Source: Bdellovibrionales bacterium (GTDB lineage Bacteria; Bdellovibrionota; Bdellovibrionia; Bdellovibrionales; UBA1609). From it: a stretch of DNA of 64,000 bases. Position numbers and translations under genes: made by a program. The notes below the pieces were generated by a model. The model ran no database searches. It saw only the letters and a program-made list of their open reading frames with translations, and was not told where the DNA came from. The stretch covers positions 1,089,187 to 1,153,186 of the forward strand of contig JADJNU010000002.1 of the NCBI GenBank assembly GCA_016714165.1. The letters run 5' to 3'. Positions 1-9,636 of the stretch are shown piece after piece. How positions within the stretch are numbered: the first letter of the stretch is position 1; each line of letters starts with the position of its first letter.

Positions 1-1598
1 AAGGGGATCTCTATAAGGATCAGCCAATGGATCGGTTGATTTGTGGGGATGTCGGGTTTGGCAAGACCGAGTTGGCAATGAGGGCCGCATTTTTAGCTGT
101 TTCCAGTCACAAACAAGTTGCCATAGTTGCTCCCACGACGGTTCTCACCTTTCAGCACACTCAAACTTTTCGAAGTCGCTTTCGGAATTGGCCAATCAAT
201 ATCAAACCTCTCAATCGCTTTGTTTCTAACAAAGAAACAAAGGAAACATTGACTGATCTGGCATCAGGTAAAATCGATATCATCATCGGCACTCATCGAC
301 TCCTAAGTAAGGATGTCAAATTTCGAGAACTCGGCCTGATTATTTTGGATGAAGAACAAAAATTTGGGGTTAGGCACAAAGAGGCACTTCGCAAAATGAA
401 GGCAAGTGTCGATACGCTGGCCCTCTCTGCCACTCCAATCCCTCGAACTTTGAATATGAGCCTGATGGGAATACGGGACTTGAGTTTGCTCAGCACCCCA
501 CCGCTTGATCGCTTGCCGACGCGCACATTTGTCTGCAAGTTTGACAAAGAAACCATTCGCAAGGCGATTCTCGCGGAAGTCAGTCGTGGTGGACAAATAT
601 TCTTTATTCACAATCGGATCCAAAGCATCTATGGCCTCTCCGACGAGCTTCGACAAATAGTGCCCGAGGTTCGTATGGCCGTCGCGCATGGCCAGATGGA
701 CGAAGATAATTTGGAGAAGACCATGGTTCGCTTTTTTAATCACGAGATTGATATGCTACTTTGCACGACGATCATTGAATCCGGAATGGACATTCCACGT
801 GCGAACACAATGTTTATTGATCGAGCGGATCAATTTGGATTGAGTCAGCTTTATCAATTGCGGGGAAGAGTGGGACGAAGCAAAGAACGGGCCTATTGCT
901 ACCTCCTCATCCCGCCTCAGCGTCGACTTGATCCCGAGGCACAGGAACGATTGCGTGTGCTCCAAGAAAATACCTCCCTTGGCAGTGGAATAAAAATCGC
1001 GCACTACGACCTTGAACTTCGCGGCGCCGGTGATTTATTGGGGGAAGACCAGTCCGGACACATAAATGCTGTCGGATATGAATTTTATATGGAACTCATG
1101 GAGGATGCCATCAGGGCTGCCAAAGGAGAACCCGAAAAGGCAGACGAGATCGATCCTGAAATAAATCTGAGAATACCCGCTTTTATTCCGGACAAGTATA
1201 TACCCGACATTCGGGTTCGCCTTTATTACTACAAGGCCCTAACCGATATTTCCAGCCCCGAAGACTTGGAAAGACTGGAAGATGAACTCCGCGATCAATT
1301 TGGCAAGCCACCAGACGAAGTTCTTAATTTGCTTGGAGTCATGCTGATTCGCAAAATGTGTTGTGATCTGGGAATTCGCGATATTTCGGCTGGGCCAAAA
1401 AGACTTTCTCTTTCGTTTACTGACAATACACCATTACCTGTTGCCCGAGTTTTAGAATTAACCACGAGAGAAAATAGGAAGTTCAGTCTTACGCCAGATA
1501 GCCGATTGGTTATTAGAATGAATAATATTTCCTGGCCTGCGATTTGTGATGAACTCAATTTGCTCAGTGGGATGTGTCCTAAAAGAATCGTTCATTGA
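1..1598 (+). CDS. mfd: Transcription-repair coupling factor Mfd, C-terminal part (5' end outside window)
   Basis: Mfd is a DNA translocase that removes RNA polymerase stalled at lesions and recruits UvrA. Only the RecG-like motor and the C-terminal D7 domain are present. The frame is open from base 3, before the first methionine at 27, so the gene starts left of the window. Visible motifs are the Walker A GDVGFGKTE, the motif II region DEEQKFGVRHKE, motif III LSATPIPRTLNMSL, motif V TTIIESGMDIPRANT and motif VI QLYQLRGRVGRS. The end of the protein carries the D7 region (LYYYKALTDISS onward). About 530 of the roughly 1150 residues usual for the family are seen. Identification is firm because the order and spelling of the motifs are family-typical. 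Confidence 0.96.
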   Translation, partial: GDLYKDQPMDRLICGDVGFGKTELAMRAAFLAVSSHKQVAIVAPTTVLTFQHTQTFRSRFRNWPINIKPLNRFVSNKETKETLTDLASGKIDIIIGTHRLLSKDVKFRELGLIILDEEQKFGVRHKEALRKMKASVDTLALSATPIPRTLNMSLMGIRDLSLLSTPPLDRLPTRTFVCKFDKETIRKAILAEVSRGGQIFFIHNRIQSIYGLSDELRQIVPEVRMAVAHGQMDEDNLEKTMVRFFNHEIDMLLCTTIIESGMDIPRANTMFIDRADQFGLSQLYQLRGRVGRSKERAYCYLLIPPQRRLDPEAQERLRVLQENTSLGSGIKIAHYDLELRGAGDLLGEDQSGHINAVGYEFYMELMEDAIRAAKGEPEKADEIDPEINLRIPAFIPDKYIPDIRVRLYYYKALTDISSPEDLERLEDELRDQFGKPPDEVLNLLGVMLIRKMCCDLGIRDISAGPKRLSLSFTDNTPLPVARVLELTTRENRKFSLTPDSRLVIRMNNISWPAICDELNLLSGMCPKRIVH

Positions 1599-1612
1599 GT
1601 TGACCATTTGTC

Positions 1613-2473
1613 TCAGTATTCTGCTCGAATACCAGCCGTGGGGAAAAAATCTGTTTCGAAATCTGGATCCTTGGTTGCAGATGACGAAAGAAATTTTCGA
1701 CCCTCTAGAAAGAGAAACGTGTTTTCAACCCCCGATTCCAAATAGAAATCAAGGGCTGCCTTAGGATCACACCAATTCAATTGAAAGAGAACTCCAATTC
1801 CTGCATAAAAGGCTGCTTGAGTAAAGCCGTTGAAGGAACTACTTGCCACTGATTCCGAATAATGAATCGTGTAGAGACCACCAGAGAGATACGGGACAAG
1901 GTATGGCTCAGACGACAGACCATCAATGGCGAAAACTCCGCCCAATCGAATGGGGTAGATTTTGAGAGTCGAAGGCAGCTCCTCGACGTCAGACTCATTC
2001 TGATAGGCTCCAAGGCCGAGTTCTACGCCCAGTGATCCAAAATGAAAATTTCGCTTCCAAGAGAATGTCATTTCAATGAGCGGCAAATCGTCGCTTGAAT
2101 AGATTGTGTCAAAGTTCTCCGAATAGAAATTTGGTTCATAATAATTTGGAACGAATTGGCTATAGGAAAGGCTAAATGTCTTTCCCCACTCACGACGTCG
2201 CTCTAGATAGGGACGCAGCACAGCGCCTTCACCTCGGGTAGCTGAAATGAGCTGATTATGAGGCTCAACGATGATGAATCCGTCATTCAGATTTTCCTCT
2301 GAACTTGGGCGGCGATTCTTGGCGATTCTGGAGGATTTTGAAGAGTTAGAACCAGGAGGGCTTTGGTCCATACCCATCGCATTTTCGTCAAATTCTGTCG
2401 AGAGAACACCGAGAAGTATTGCAATAAGAACTATGCGAATTGGTTGATCAATGCACTCCATCGTTAGAATCAT
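1613..2473 (-). CDS. Secreted protein, probable outer-membrane beta-barrel, function unknown
   Basis: I do not recognise a named family. The N-terminus has a hydrophobic stretch (PIRIVLIAILLGVLS) suited to a signal peptide, followed by a Ser/Pro-rich linker. The rest alternates short amphipathic strands rich in Gly, Tyr and Phe (for example GSLGVELGLGAYQNE, YLSGGLYTIHYS, YAGIGVLFQLNW) and ends in an aromatic residue (GIRAEY), as integral outer-membrane barrels do. The start could be 2473 or the ATG at 2461; neither has a clear ribosome site. It is divergent from the GH3 hydrolase gene and its stop lies 15 bases after the mfd stop, so mfd and this gene converge. The barrel call is inferred from strand pattern and C-terminus only. 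Confidence 0.6.
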   Translation of the reverse strand: MILTMECIDQPIRIVLIAILLGVLSTEFDENAMGMDQSPPGSNSSKSSRIAKNRRPSSEENLNDGFIIVEPHNQLISATRGEGAVLRPYLERRREWGKTFSLSYSQFVPNYYEPNFYSENFDTIYSSDDLPLIEMTFSWKRNFHFGSLGVELGLGAYQNESDVEELPSTLKIYPIRLGGVFAIDGLSSEPYLVPYLSGGLYTIHYSESVASSSFNGFTQAAFYAGIGVLFQLNWCDPKAALDFYLESGVENTFLFLEGRKFLSSSATKDPDFETDFFPTAGIRAEY

Positions 2474-2522
2474 AACTGAAAAGACCCTCTTTCTCCTGGG
2501 ACAAATCTACCGAAGGTATTCT

Positions 2523-4232
2523 GTGCGTACAATCACATCTTTGGTCCTGTTTATTCTCACGCCAAATCATCCAAGCAATGCCCAGATAGTACCCCTTCCT
2601 AAGGACCAAGAGACAGAAACCGAAGCACAGGACAGATTGGCTTCCATGACGATAAGGGACAAAGTGGGCCAACTCTTTGTTTTTGGCTTCAGAGGAACTG
2701 ATATGGATACTGCACTTCAAAAGCGATTTGATCGCCTTCGGCCAGGAGGAGTTATTATCTTTGGTAGAAATATCAAGTCCGCCACGCAAATTTCAATGCT
2801 GAATAGAGATCTACAAAAAATATCTCAAAAACACTTGGATCTCCCCCTATTTATCATGGTTGATCAGGAAGGGGGCAAGGTTGCGAGAATCAAAATCAAT
2901 CCATCAGCCCCAAGCGCCCTGGCTTTAGGAATGTCTCAAAATACAAAATTGACTCGAGAGGTGGGAGAGCTTACGGGAAGACTTCTTTCACTTTTGGGTT
3001 TCAACATGAATTTGGCACCCGTTCTTGATCTCTCAAATCCATTCAAGAAATCATTTATCAGCAATCGATCCTTCGGAGAGAATCCAGACAAAATTAAATT
3101 TATGGGTGAGGCATTTTCTACGGGCCTCATGTCTTCTGGTGTGATCCCCACTGCCAAACACTTTCCTGGTCATGGAAATATTGTTTCCGATAGCCACAAG
3201 TTGCTTCCAGTCAAATACGACACTCTAGAGGAACTCGAAAGATCCTCTTTAATTCCCTTCAAATGGTTCGGCAATTTTCAATATCCTAGCGCCATTATGG
3301 TCGCTCATGTTGCATTTCCCAAGATTGATCCATCGGGGCTTCCAGCTACATTTTCAAGAATTCTTCTTCATGATCTATTAAGAACAAAACTCAAATATCC
3401 TGGATTGATCATAACTGATGATGTAGAAATGGTTGGAGCTGGTATCGGAGGAAACGTCGGGGAACGAGCTGTTCGTGCCTTGGAGGCAGGATGCGATCTT
3501 GTGATGGTAGCTTGGACAGCCGCTCAGCAGGAGGCCGCATTCGAGGCTGTTTTTCAAGCTGTTGAATCAGGCCGTCTCTCTGTTTCACAAATTGACGAGA
3601 AGATGAGACGAATCCTTAGTTTCAAAATTGCAGTTAAGTCATATCTTGCTAAAGTGAGATCCAGCGAGTTGCCACTTTCTGAAACATTGGCTTCAGTGAT
3701 TTTTGACATTAAGAAAATCTCTGAGGAAATCGCAAGAGAAAACTTCAATGAAGGTCTCCGCAGCTCTCCTCAGTTGATTGGTTCGGGTGTCGAAATTCAG
3801 AAAGCAATCATCTTCACGGCCGATGCCAAATTTTTCTACAAATTTCGAGAAACCTGGGGTCGGGGAGCATCCATTAAACTCATGTCACCAGACCAAGATC
3901 CCAAAATTTCGGAGATACTGAAAAATCACCCTCATGCGCTTGGTATATTCTATGTCACCGGAATTGGAAGCGCGCGAATACTAAATAACCTGGATTCACC
4001 AACAAAAGCACGCCTTGTCGTAATCAACACAACCCACCCAGGAAATATTTCAAATGGTGAAGATTACCAAGGCGTTATCAACATTAACGCCGCGAACTTC
4101 AACGTAGGTACTTGGCTGGCAGAATCTCTAAAAAACCCAGTTGCAAATATTGAGACTCAAAGAGAGCCCTCAACCAAAGACCTGGAATCCAGACAGAATC
4201 AACTCAAATCAAATTCAACCCCAATCAATTAA
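2523..4232 (+). CDS. nagZ: Secreted glycoside hydrolase family 3 beta-N-acetylhexosaminidase (NagZ-like) with C-terminal extension
   Basis: GH3 N-acetylhexosaminidases remove beta-linked GlcNAc, typically from peptidoglycan fragments. The diagnostic motif KHFPGHG (bases 3156-3176) and the following SDSHKLLP carry the family's catalytic His/Asp pair; MVDQEGGKVARI and GVIIFGRNI are also typical. A GTG at 2523 has GAAGG six bases upstream and gives a short signal peptide ending ...NHPSNAQ, so I prefer it. An ATG at 2451 in the same frame would add 24 residues but has no visible ribosome site and would overlap the divergent gene. At about 570 residues it is much longer than cytoplasmic NagZ (about 340) and resembles exported Bacillus-type NagZ with an extra C-terminal domain. 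Export suggests action on wall material outside the cytoplasm (inference). Confidence 0.88.
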   Translation: MRTITSLVLFILTPNHPSNAQIVPLPKDQETETEAQDRLASMTIRDKVGQLFVFGFRGTDMDTALQKRFDRLRPGGVIIFGRNIKSATQISMLNRDLQKISQKHLDLPLFIMVDQEGGKVARIKINPSAPSALALGMSQNTKLTREVGELTGRLLSLLGFNMNLAPVLDLSNPFKKSFISNRSFGENPDKIKFMGEAFSTGLMSSGVIPTAKHFPGHGNIVSDSHKLLPVKYDTLEELERSSLIPFKWFGNFQYPSAIMVAHVAFPKIDPSGLPATFSRILLHDLLRTKLKYPGLIITDDVEMVGAGIGGNVGERAVRALEAGCDLVMVAWTAAQQEAAFEAVFQAVESGRLSVSQIDEKMRRILSFKIAVKSYLAKVRSSELPLSETLASVIFDIKKISEEIARENFNEGLRSSPQLIGSGVEIQKAIIFTADAKFFYKFRETWGRGASIKLMSPDQDPKISEILKNHPHALGIFYVTGIGSARILNNLDSPTKARLVVINTTHPGNISNGEDYQGVININAANFNVGTWLAESLKNPVANIETQREPSTKDLESRQNQLKSNSTPIN

Positions 4233-4239
4233 AGTACAA

Positions 4240-4644
4240 CTATTTGTCTTCCAACTGAAGGCGGGTTCGCGCTCGTTTGATTTTCCGCTGAAATTTAATG
4301 ATCTCATTTTCGGTGAGGCGACCTGATTTGATTTTACTTTCCGATGCCTTCAAGCTGAGGCGCACTCGATCAAAATCAACCTCTTCTTTGGCTTCGGCCG
4401 TCTCAGCCAAAATATTAATGCCCTGAGGATTCACTTCACAATATCCCCAACTGATCGCCGCAGATTCAAATGTCTTAGAATCCTTGAGACGATACCGAAG
4501 AAGTCCAATTCCCAAGGTAGACATGAGCGGTGCATGCCCAGGAAGTATATTCAACTCACCTCTAAAGGCGGGAACGATAATTTCCTCAATCTCGACATCG
4601 GTGAGTAACTTCTTCTCCGGAGTTACCAGAGTGAGAGTAAACAT
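4240..4644 (-). CDS. atpC: ATP synthase F1 epsilon subunit
   Basis: Epsilon is part of the central stalk and couples rotation to catalysis. The N-terminal beta-sandwich is recognisable from LTLVTPEKKLL, PAFRGELNILPGHAPLMSTLG and the helical C-terminal hairpin rich in Arg/Lys follows. The start is the ATG at 4644, which has GGAGG seven bases upstream; a longer TTG start at 4659 would include the ribosome site in the coding region. It is the last gene of the minus-strand atp operon, 39 bases after atpD, and converges with the GH3 gene with only a seven-base gap. Confidence 0.94.
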   Translation of the reverse strand: MFTLTLVTPEKKLLTDVEIEEIIVPAFRGELNILPGHAPLMSTLGIGLLRYRLKDSKTFESAAISWGYCEVNPQGINILAETAEAKEEVDFDRVRLSLKASESKIKSGRLTENEIIKFQRKIKRARTRLQLEDK

Positions 4645-4683
4645 ATGAGCTACCTCCAAAACAATCTCCGCCCATCTCTAGAC

Positions 4684-6084
4684 TTAGAGGCGTTTCGCTT
4701 TTTCCTTTACATCTTCAATCGTTCCAACCATATAGAAGGCCTGCTCGGGCAGGCTATCATGAACACCATCCAAAATCTCACGAAAGCCTCGTACGGTATC
4801 CTTGACGTCAACGTACTTTCCCTTCATGCCTGTAAACTGCTCTGCAACAAAAAATGGCTGACTCAGGAAACGCTGTGCCTTACGCGCGCGAGTCACAACC
4901 ATTTTGTCGTCCTCTGACAGCTCGTCCATACCAAGAATTGCGATAATATCCTGAAGTTCACGGTACCGCTGCAAAAGAGCCTGAACATCTCGAGCTGTAC
5001 GATAATGCTCCTCTCCAACCACATCGGCAGACAACACTCGGGACGTTGACGACAATGGATGTACCGCCGGATAAATACCGAGAGCCGCAATGTCTCGATC
5101 CAGATTTGTCGTTGCATCCAAATGCGTAAACGTTGTCGCTGGTGCAGGATCTGTATAATCATCTGCAGGTACGTACACCGCTTGGACTGACGTGATGGAC
5201 CCCTTTTTTGTTGATGTGATTCTCTCCTGAAGAGCGCCCATCTCTGTTCCAAGAGTTGGTTGATATCCCACAGCAGAGGGAATCCAACCAAGCAAGGCCG
5301 AAACTTCAGCGCCAGCTTGAGTGAATCGGAAAATGTTATCCACGAAGAGTAAAACGTCCTGTCCTTCAACATCACGAAAATATTCAGCCTGAGTTAAGCC
5401 AGTCAGTGCCACTCTGGCCCGTGCTCCAGGTGGCTCATTCATCTGTCCGAACACCAGAGATGTCTTGGCAATAACACCAGACTCAGTCATTTCTCGATAA
5501 AGATCATTTCCTTCACGGGTTCGCTCACCAACCCCGGCAAATACAGAATATCCTCCGTGTTCTGTGGCAATGTTACGAATCAATTCTTGAATTAGAACAG
5601 TCTTTCCCACGCCCGCTCCGCCAAAAAGTCCAATCTTCCCACCCTTTACATAAGGAGCAAGAAGATCAATGACCTTAATCCCCGTCATGAGAATTTCCTG
5701 GGCCGTTGCCTGGTCTTCAAACTTTGGCGATGGACGATGAATTGGCCAAAATTCCTTTGCCTCGATCTTGCCGCGCTCATCAACTGGTTCGCCAATTACG
5801 TTCATAATTCGACCCAAGACCGCATTTCCTACGGGAGTTGTAATGGCCTGGCCTGTATTTTCAACATGGGTTCCCCGAACAAGCCCTTCAGATGAGTCCA
5901 TCGCTATTGTTCGAACAACTCGATTGCCCAAATGCTGTGCAACCTCAAGAACAAGGTTTCCTGAACGATCATCAATCGATTTATTAGTTGCCTTGAGAGC
6001 TGTATAAATTGCGGGCAGCTCGCCTTCTTGAAACTCAACGTCTACCACAGGACCCAATACTTGTAGTACTTTTCCATTAGCCAT
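4684..6084 (-). CDS. atpD: ATP synthase F1 beta subunit
   Basis: The catalytic subunit of F1, making ATP from ADP and phosphate during rotation. At 466 residues it has the family length. Walker A GGAGVGKT sits at residues 155-162; GERTREGNDL, VLLFVDNIFRFTQAG (Walker B region) and the conserved LGMDELSEDDK are all present. The N-terminus GKVLQVLGPVVDVEF is typical. A GGGAG ribosome site precedes the ATG. It lies 14 bases after atpG and before atpC in the usual order. Confidence 0.98.
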   Translation of the reverse strand: MANGKVLQVLGPVVDVEFQEGELPAIYTALKATNKSIDDRSGNLVLEVAQHLGNRVVRTIAMDSSEGLVRGTHVENTGQAITTPVGNAVLGRIMNVIGEPVDERGKIEAKEFWPIHRPSPKFEDQATAQEILMTGIKVIDLLAPYVKGGKIGLFGGAGVGKTVLIQELIRNIATEHGGYSVFAGVGERTREGNDLYREMTESGVIAKTSLVFGQMNEPPGARARVALTGLTQAEYFRDVEGQDVLLFVDNIFRFTQAGAEVSALLGWIPSAVGYQPTLGTEMGALQERITSTKKGSITSVQAVYVPADDYTDPAPATTFTHLDATTNLDRDIAALGIYPAVHPLSSTSRVLSADVVGEEHYRTARDVQALLQRYRELQDIIAILGMDELSEDDKMVVTRARKAQRFLSQPFFVAEQFTGMKGKYVDVKDTVRGFREILDGVHDSLPEQAFYMVGTIEDVKEKAKRL

Positions 6085-6098
6085 TCTAAACTCCCTTT

Positions 6099-6980
6099 CT
6101 ATTCCTTCAATGCCTCGGCCCCACTGCAGATCTCAATTAGTTCCCTTGTGATGGAGGCCTGGCGAAGCTTGTTATAAGTTAGTGTCAAAGAAGAAATCAT
6201 GTCTCTCGCATTGTTGGTTGCATTTTCCATCGCCGTCATTCGAGCGGCGTGTTCGGCCGCAATACTCTCAGACATACAACGATAGACCTGCACAGAAAAA
6301 TGCTTATGCAACAGATCCTCTATGATATCTTCGGGAGGCGGCTCAAATATAAGATCCTTAGAAAAGCGCGCCCCTTCTTGCTGATCAAAACTCCCCTTGC
6401 TGAGATCCACTGGAAGAAGTGTTTCAACCGTGAGATTTTGTGAAATTGCTGACTTAAATTCATTATAGACTAGCCGTATCTCATCATATCCACCTTCAGA
6501 GTAACTCTTCAACAAACGCTCCGAAACCTCAGCGGCAAGTCCGTAGGAAATATCGCGGGCCAAGTTGGTTATTGTCTCAATCCCATGAATTTCTCTTCGC
6601 CGGAAATATTCAGAACCTCTGCGACCAATAAACAAAAAATCCAAAACCTCGTATTTGCCCTTGTTTTCCTTGTAGAATCTCTCAGCGAACTTGCTCACAC
6701 TGCCGTTGAAACCGCCACAGAGTCCGCGGTCACTGGTGATAACGACTAACAGCGTCTTTTGCGGGTGAACACTGGGACTCAAGAGAGAGTGATTCACTCT
6801 GTGCGTTAAAGCAATATCAGCAATAACTGAAAGAATTTTTCGGGAGTATGGACGCATATTGAGAATATTATTTTGAGCACGCCTCAGCTTTGCCGCAGAC
6901 ACCATTTTCATGGCTCGCGTGATCTGTTGAGTGTTTTTCACACTCGCGATCCTGTTTCTAATATCCTTCAAACTAGCCAT
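6099..6980 (-). CDS. atpG: ATP synthase F1 gamma subunit
   Basis: Gamma forms the rotating central shaft of F1. The N-terminal helix (SLKDIRNRIASVKNTQQITRAM, written here in part) and the C-terminal helix with ENATNNARDMI and NKLRQASITRELIEI are the two conserved coiled-coil arms. VITSDRGLCGGFN marks the central Rossmann-like domain. The 293 residues match the family. It sits between atpA (9 bases) and atpD (14 bases) in the normal order. Confidence 0.97.
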   Translation of the reverse strand: MASLKDIRNRIASVKNTQQITRAMKMVSAAKLRRAQNNILNMRPYSRKILSVIADIALTHRVNHSLLSPSVHPQKTLLVVITSDRGLCGGFNGSVSKFAERFYKENKGKYEVLDFLFIGRRGSEYFRRREIHGIETITNLARDISYGLAAEVSERLLKSYSEGGYDEIRLVYNEFKSAISQNLTVETLLPVDLSKGSFDQQEGARFSKDLIFEPPPEDIIEDLLHKHFSVQVYRCMSESIAAEHAARMTAMENATNNARDMISSLTLTYNKLRQASITRELIEICSGAEALKE

Positions 6981-6989
6981 GGACTACCT

Positions 6990-8516
6990 TTATTTCTTTG
7001 AGGAGGCTACAAATATGGAGCTGAATTCTTCGAGAGCATCCACGATGGCCGCCTTCACCTCATCTTTAATGGCCTTGTGTTCATCTAAAAGCTGAATAAC
7101 TCGACCGTGCTTGTGAACCAGAAAATCCATCAGCTCCGATTCGTAGCGCTTCACATCAGATTCTGGAATTTTGTCAATATAGCCGTTTGTCGCCGCATAA
7201 ATGATCACGACCTGCTGGGAAGCAGCATACGGGCTATACTGCCCTTGTTTTAAAATCTCCACAAGTCTTCGACCACGGGCCAACTGGGCTTGTGTCGCTT
7301 TATCTAAATCTGAAGCAAAAGCAGCAAAGGCCTCCAGCTCGCGAAATTGTGCAAGTTCAAGCTTCAATGTTCCTGCCACTTGTTTCATGGCCTTGATTTG
7401 GGCTGCTCCACCTACGCGAGAAACGGATTTACCCACTGAAATCGCCGGCCGCATTCCTCTATAGAACAAGTCTGATTCCAGGAAAATCTGGCCATCTGTG
7501 ATTGAAATGACATTGGTAGGAATATAAGCTGAAATATCCCCAGCCTGCGTTTCAATAATAGGCAAAACCGTTAGTGAACCTGATCCCGCATCCTCGCTCA
7601 ACTTAGCCGCACGTTCCAAAAGACGCGAATGCAAATAGAACACATCGCCCGGAAAGGCCTCCCTTCCCGGAGGTCGGCGAAGGAGCAACGACATTTGTCG
7701 ATAGGCTTGGGCTTGTTTGGTCAAATCATCATAAATGATGAGCGCATGCCTTCCAGTATCTCGAAAATACTCCGCCATGGTGCAACCGGCATAGGGTGCT
7801 AAAAACTGTAAGGGAGCCTGCTCATTCGCAGTCGCCGCAATAACCGTCGTGTATTCCATTGCCCCGGCTTGTCGGAGCTTTTCAACGACAAGTGCCACTG
7901 TCGATTGTTTTTGTCCAATCGCAACATAAAAGCACTGAACGTCCTTGCCCTTCTGATTAATGATTGTGTCAATCGCAATGGCGGTTTTCCCCGTCTGACG
8001 ATCCCCGATAATCAATTCCCTCTGCCCTCGTCCAATTGGGATCATCGAATCAATGGCCTTAATTCCAGTGGCCATTGGCTCATGCACAGGGTGTCGTTTA
8101 ATTATGCCTGGTGCCTTCAATTCGACAATCCGATGATGAGAAGATTCAATCGGACCACAACCATCAACAGGCTCACCCAGGGCATTTACCACTCGCCCCA
8201 GAAGCCCTTCTCCAACTGGCACCTGTACAACCTTGCCGGTTCGCTTGACAGTATCACCTTCGCGAATCTCCTTGTCTTCACCAAAGATCACAATTCCGAC
8301 AGAGTCCTTCTCCAGGTTGAGAATCATTCCTGAAATATCACCCGGAAACGTAACCAATTCTCCGGCCATGGCATTATCAAGTCCATATACCCTGGCAACT
8401 CCATCTCCAACAGAGAGCACGGTGCCGGATTCTGAAACTTCCACGTTCTTTTTATAGTTTTTTATTTGTTCCTTTAGGACTCGACTAATTTCGTCCGCTC
8501 TTATTGAGATTTCCAT
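6990..8516 (-). CDS. atpA: ATP synthase F1 alpha subunit
   Basis: The regulatory nucleotide-binding subunit of the F1 hexamer, 508 residues as usual. The P-loop GDRQTGKT is at residues 171-178; GQKQSTVA, IIYDDLTKQAQAYRQ and the arginine-finger segment ISVGKSVSRVGGAAQ are present. It follows atpH after two bases and precedes atpG, so the genes are probably translated together. Confidence 0.98.
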   Translation of the reverse strand: MEISIRADEISRVLKEQIKNYKKNVEVSESGTVLSVGDGVARVYGLDNAMAGELVTFPGDISGMILNLEKDSVGIVIFGEDKEIREGDTVKRTGKVVQVPVGEGLLGRVVNALGEPVDGCGPIESSHHRIVELKAPGIIKRHPVHEPMATGIKAIDSMIPIGRGQRELIIGDRQTGKTAIAIDTIINQKGKDVQCFYVAIGQKQSTVALVVEKLRQAGAMEYTTVIAATANEQAPLQFLAPYAGCTMAEYFRDTGRHALIIYDDLTKQAQAYRQMSLLLRRPPGREAFPGDVFYLHSRLLERAAKLSEDAGSGSLTVLPIIETQAGDISAYIPTNVISITDGQIFLESDLFYRGMRPAISVGKSVSRVGGAAQIKAMKQVAGTLKLELAQFRELEAFAAFASDLDKATQAQLARGRRLVEILKQGQYSPYAASQQVVIIYAATNGYIDKIPESDVKRYESELMDFLVHKHGRVIQLLDEHKAIKDEVKAAIVDALEEFSSIFVASSKK

Positions 8517-8518
8517 TT

Positions 8519-9067
8519 TCAGTGAGCTCTCCTCTTAAGTTCTTCTTTCAATCTTTTTAAATGAGTCGTGAGCGTATCATCAAAAATAAAACTGCCTACT
8601 CGCGCAACAAGACCACCTAATAGCTTTGGGTCTTCTTTGTAGGAAAGAATCACCTTTCTCCCAAGATACGAAGCCACTGCATTTTCAATAGCGCTTCGAT
8701 CTTCTTGCATTAAGGCAGACGCAGAATACACAACCCCACGGGTCACTTCGTTTGCCTTGTCAGTCAATTCCTGAAAAGACTCCGCTATCTCTGGTAGTAA
8801 GGCCATTCGACCCTTCTTTGCCAACAAAAAAACAAAAGACTCCACAGGCTCGTAGAGCCCTTTCTCTTTGAGAGAATTTTCCAGAACTTTTCTTTTCTCG
8901 TCAGATTTAATGATCGCAGACTTGAAAAATAATTCGATGTCCCTATCGGCGTTACAAAGATGACTCACAAGGCGAATCTGTTCAAGAACCTGAGAAACCT
9001 TTTTATGATCAACAGCTATTTCGAAAAGGGCCCGGGCATATCGAGTGGATACTTCAGAGACAGTCAT
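8519..9067 (-). CDS. atpH: ATP synthase F1 delta subunit (OSCP-like)
   Basis: Delta joins the peripheral stalk to the top of F1. The protein is 182 residues, all-helical in the N-terminal part (STRYARALFEIA) with the conserved C-terminal segment containing KLLGGLVARVGSFIFDDTL, close to the classical GG(L/I)xxxxG pattern of the family. The ATG at 9067 overlaps the atpF stop by four bases (ATGA), indicating translational coupling. Confidence 0.95.
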   Translation of the reverse strand: MTVSEVSTRYARALFEIAVDHKKVSQVLEQIRLVSHLCNADRDIELFFKSAIIKSDEKRKVLENSLKEKGLYEPVESFVFLLAKKGRMALLPEIAESFQELTDKANEVTRGVVYSASALMQEDRSAIENAVASYLGRKVILSYKEDPKLLGGLVARVGSFIFDDTLTTHLKRLKEELKRRAH

Positions 9068-9636
9068 CGCCCCACCACCTTTATTTTAGCGGTAAATTCA
9101 CTTTGGAGCTGTTTATGTTTGCCAGCATTGACATCTTTGGAAAGAATCGACTCAGCTCCATCAAAGGCCTGAGAAATGATTTCATTACGCAGTTCCGTTT
9201 TAGCGCGATCCAACTCGAACTGACTAAACCGGACAGCATCCCTTTCAAGTCTCGCTGCTATTGCCTGTGCATCGTGGATAATATTTCTTTTTAAATCAGA
9301 GGCTTCAGCCTTGGCCCTCTGAATGCTATCCGACGTCGTCTGATCCAACTTCGTTAGTCTCTCAACAATTTTTTGCTTATGGTCTTCGGCCTGATTTTTG
9401 GCCAATTCAGATCTTGTGACAAGGTCTGCATACATGGCCTTTCGACCGTGAAAGTGGGCCGCAATTTTTTTCCGTCCAAAAATCACAACAAGAACAATCA
9501 CGGCTGTAAAATTCAAGAATTGTGGATAAAGAGCCGCCCAAGGAATTTCATGCTCACCACCACCATGACCCTCCGAAGAAGCCCAGGCTGCCGAAAATGA
9601 TAACAATAAATTGAGGAGGGTGATCACTCTGTTCAT
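9064..9636 (-). CDS. atpF: ATP synthase Fo b subunit with signal-peptide-like N-terminus
   Basis: Peripheral-stalk subunit b, 190 residues. Residues 1-19 (MNRVITLLNLLLSFSAAWA) resemble a signal peptide, followed by a His/Glu/Gly-rich segment and then the true membrane helix (FLNFTAVIVLVVIFGRKK). The remainder is a long charged helix with the RxKAEA-type repeats expected of b. A cleavable or extra N-terminal segment is known in some deltaproteobacterial b subunits; whether it is cleaved here cannot be told. Overlaps atpH by four bases and the upstream b' gene by four bases. Confidence 0.9.
   Translation of the reverse strand: MNRVITLLNLLLSFSAAWASSEGHGGGEHEIPWAALYPQFLNFTAVIVLVVIFGRKKIAAHFHGRKAMYADLVTRSELAKNQAEDHKQKIVERLTKLDQTTSDSIQRAKAEASDLKRNIIHDAQAIAARLERDAVRFSQFELDRAKTELRNEIISQAFDGAESILSKDVNAGKHKQLQSEFTAKIKVVGR

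Noticed and set aside
303..743. 146-codon minus-strand frame within mfd
   Set aside because: Antisense to the mfd motor domain; no motif or start signal.
7869..8333. 154-codon plus-strand frame within atpA
   Set aside because: Antisense to atpA and without independent support.
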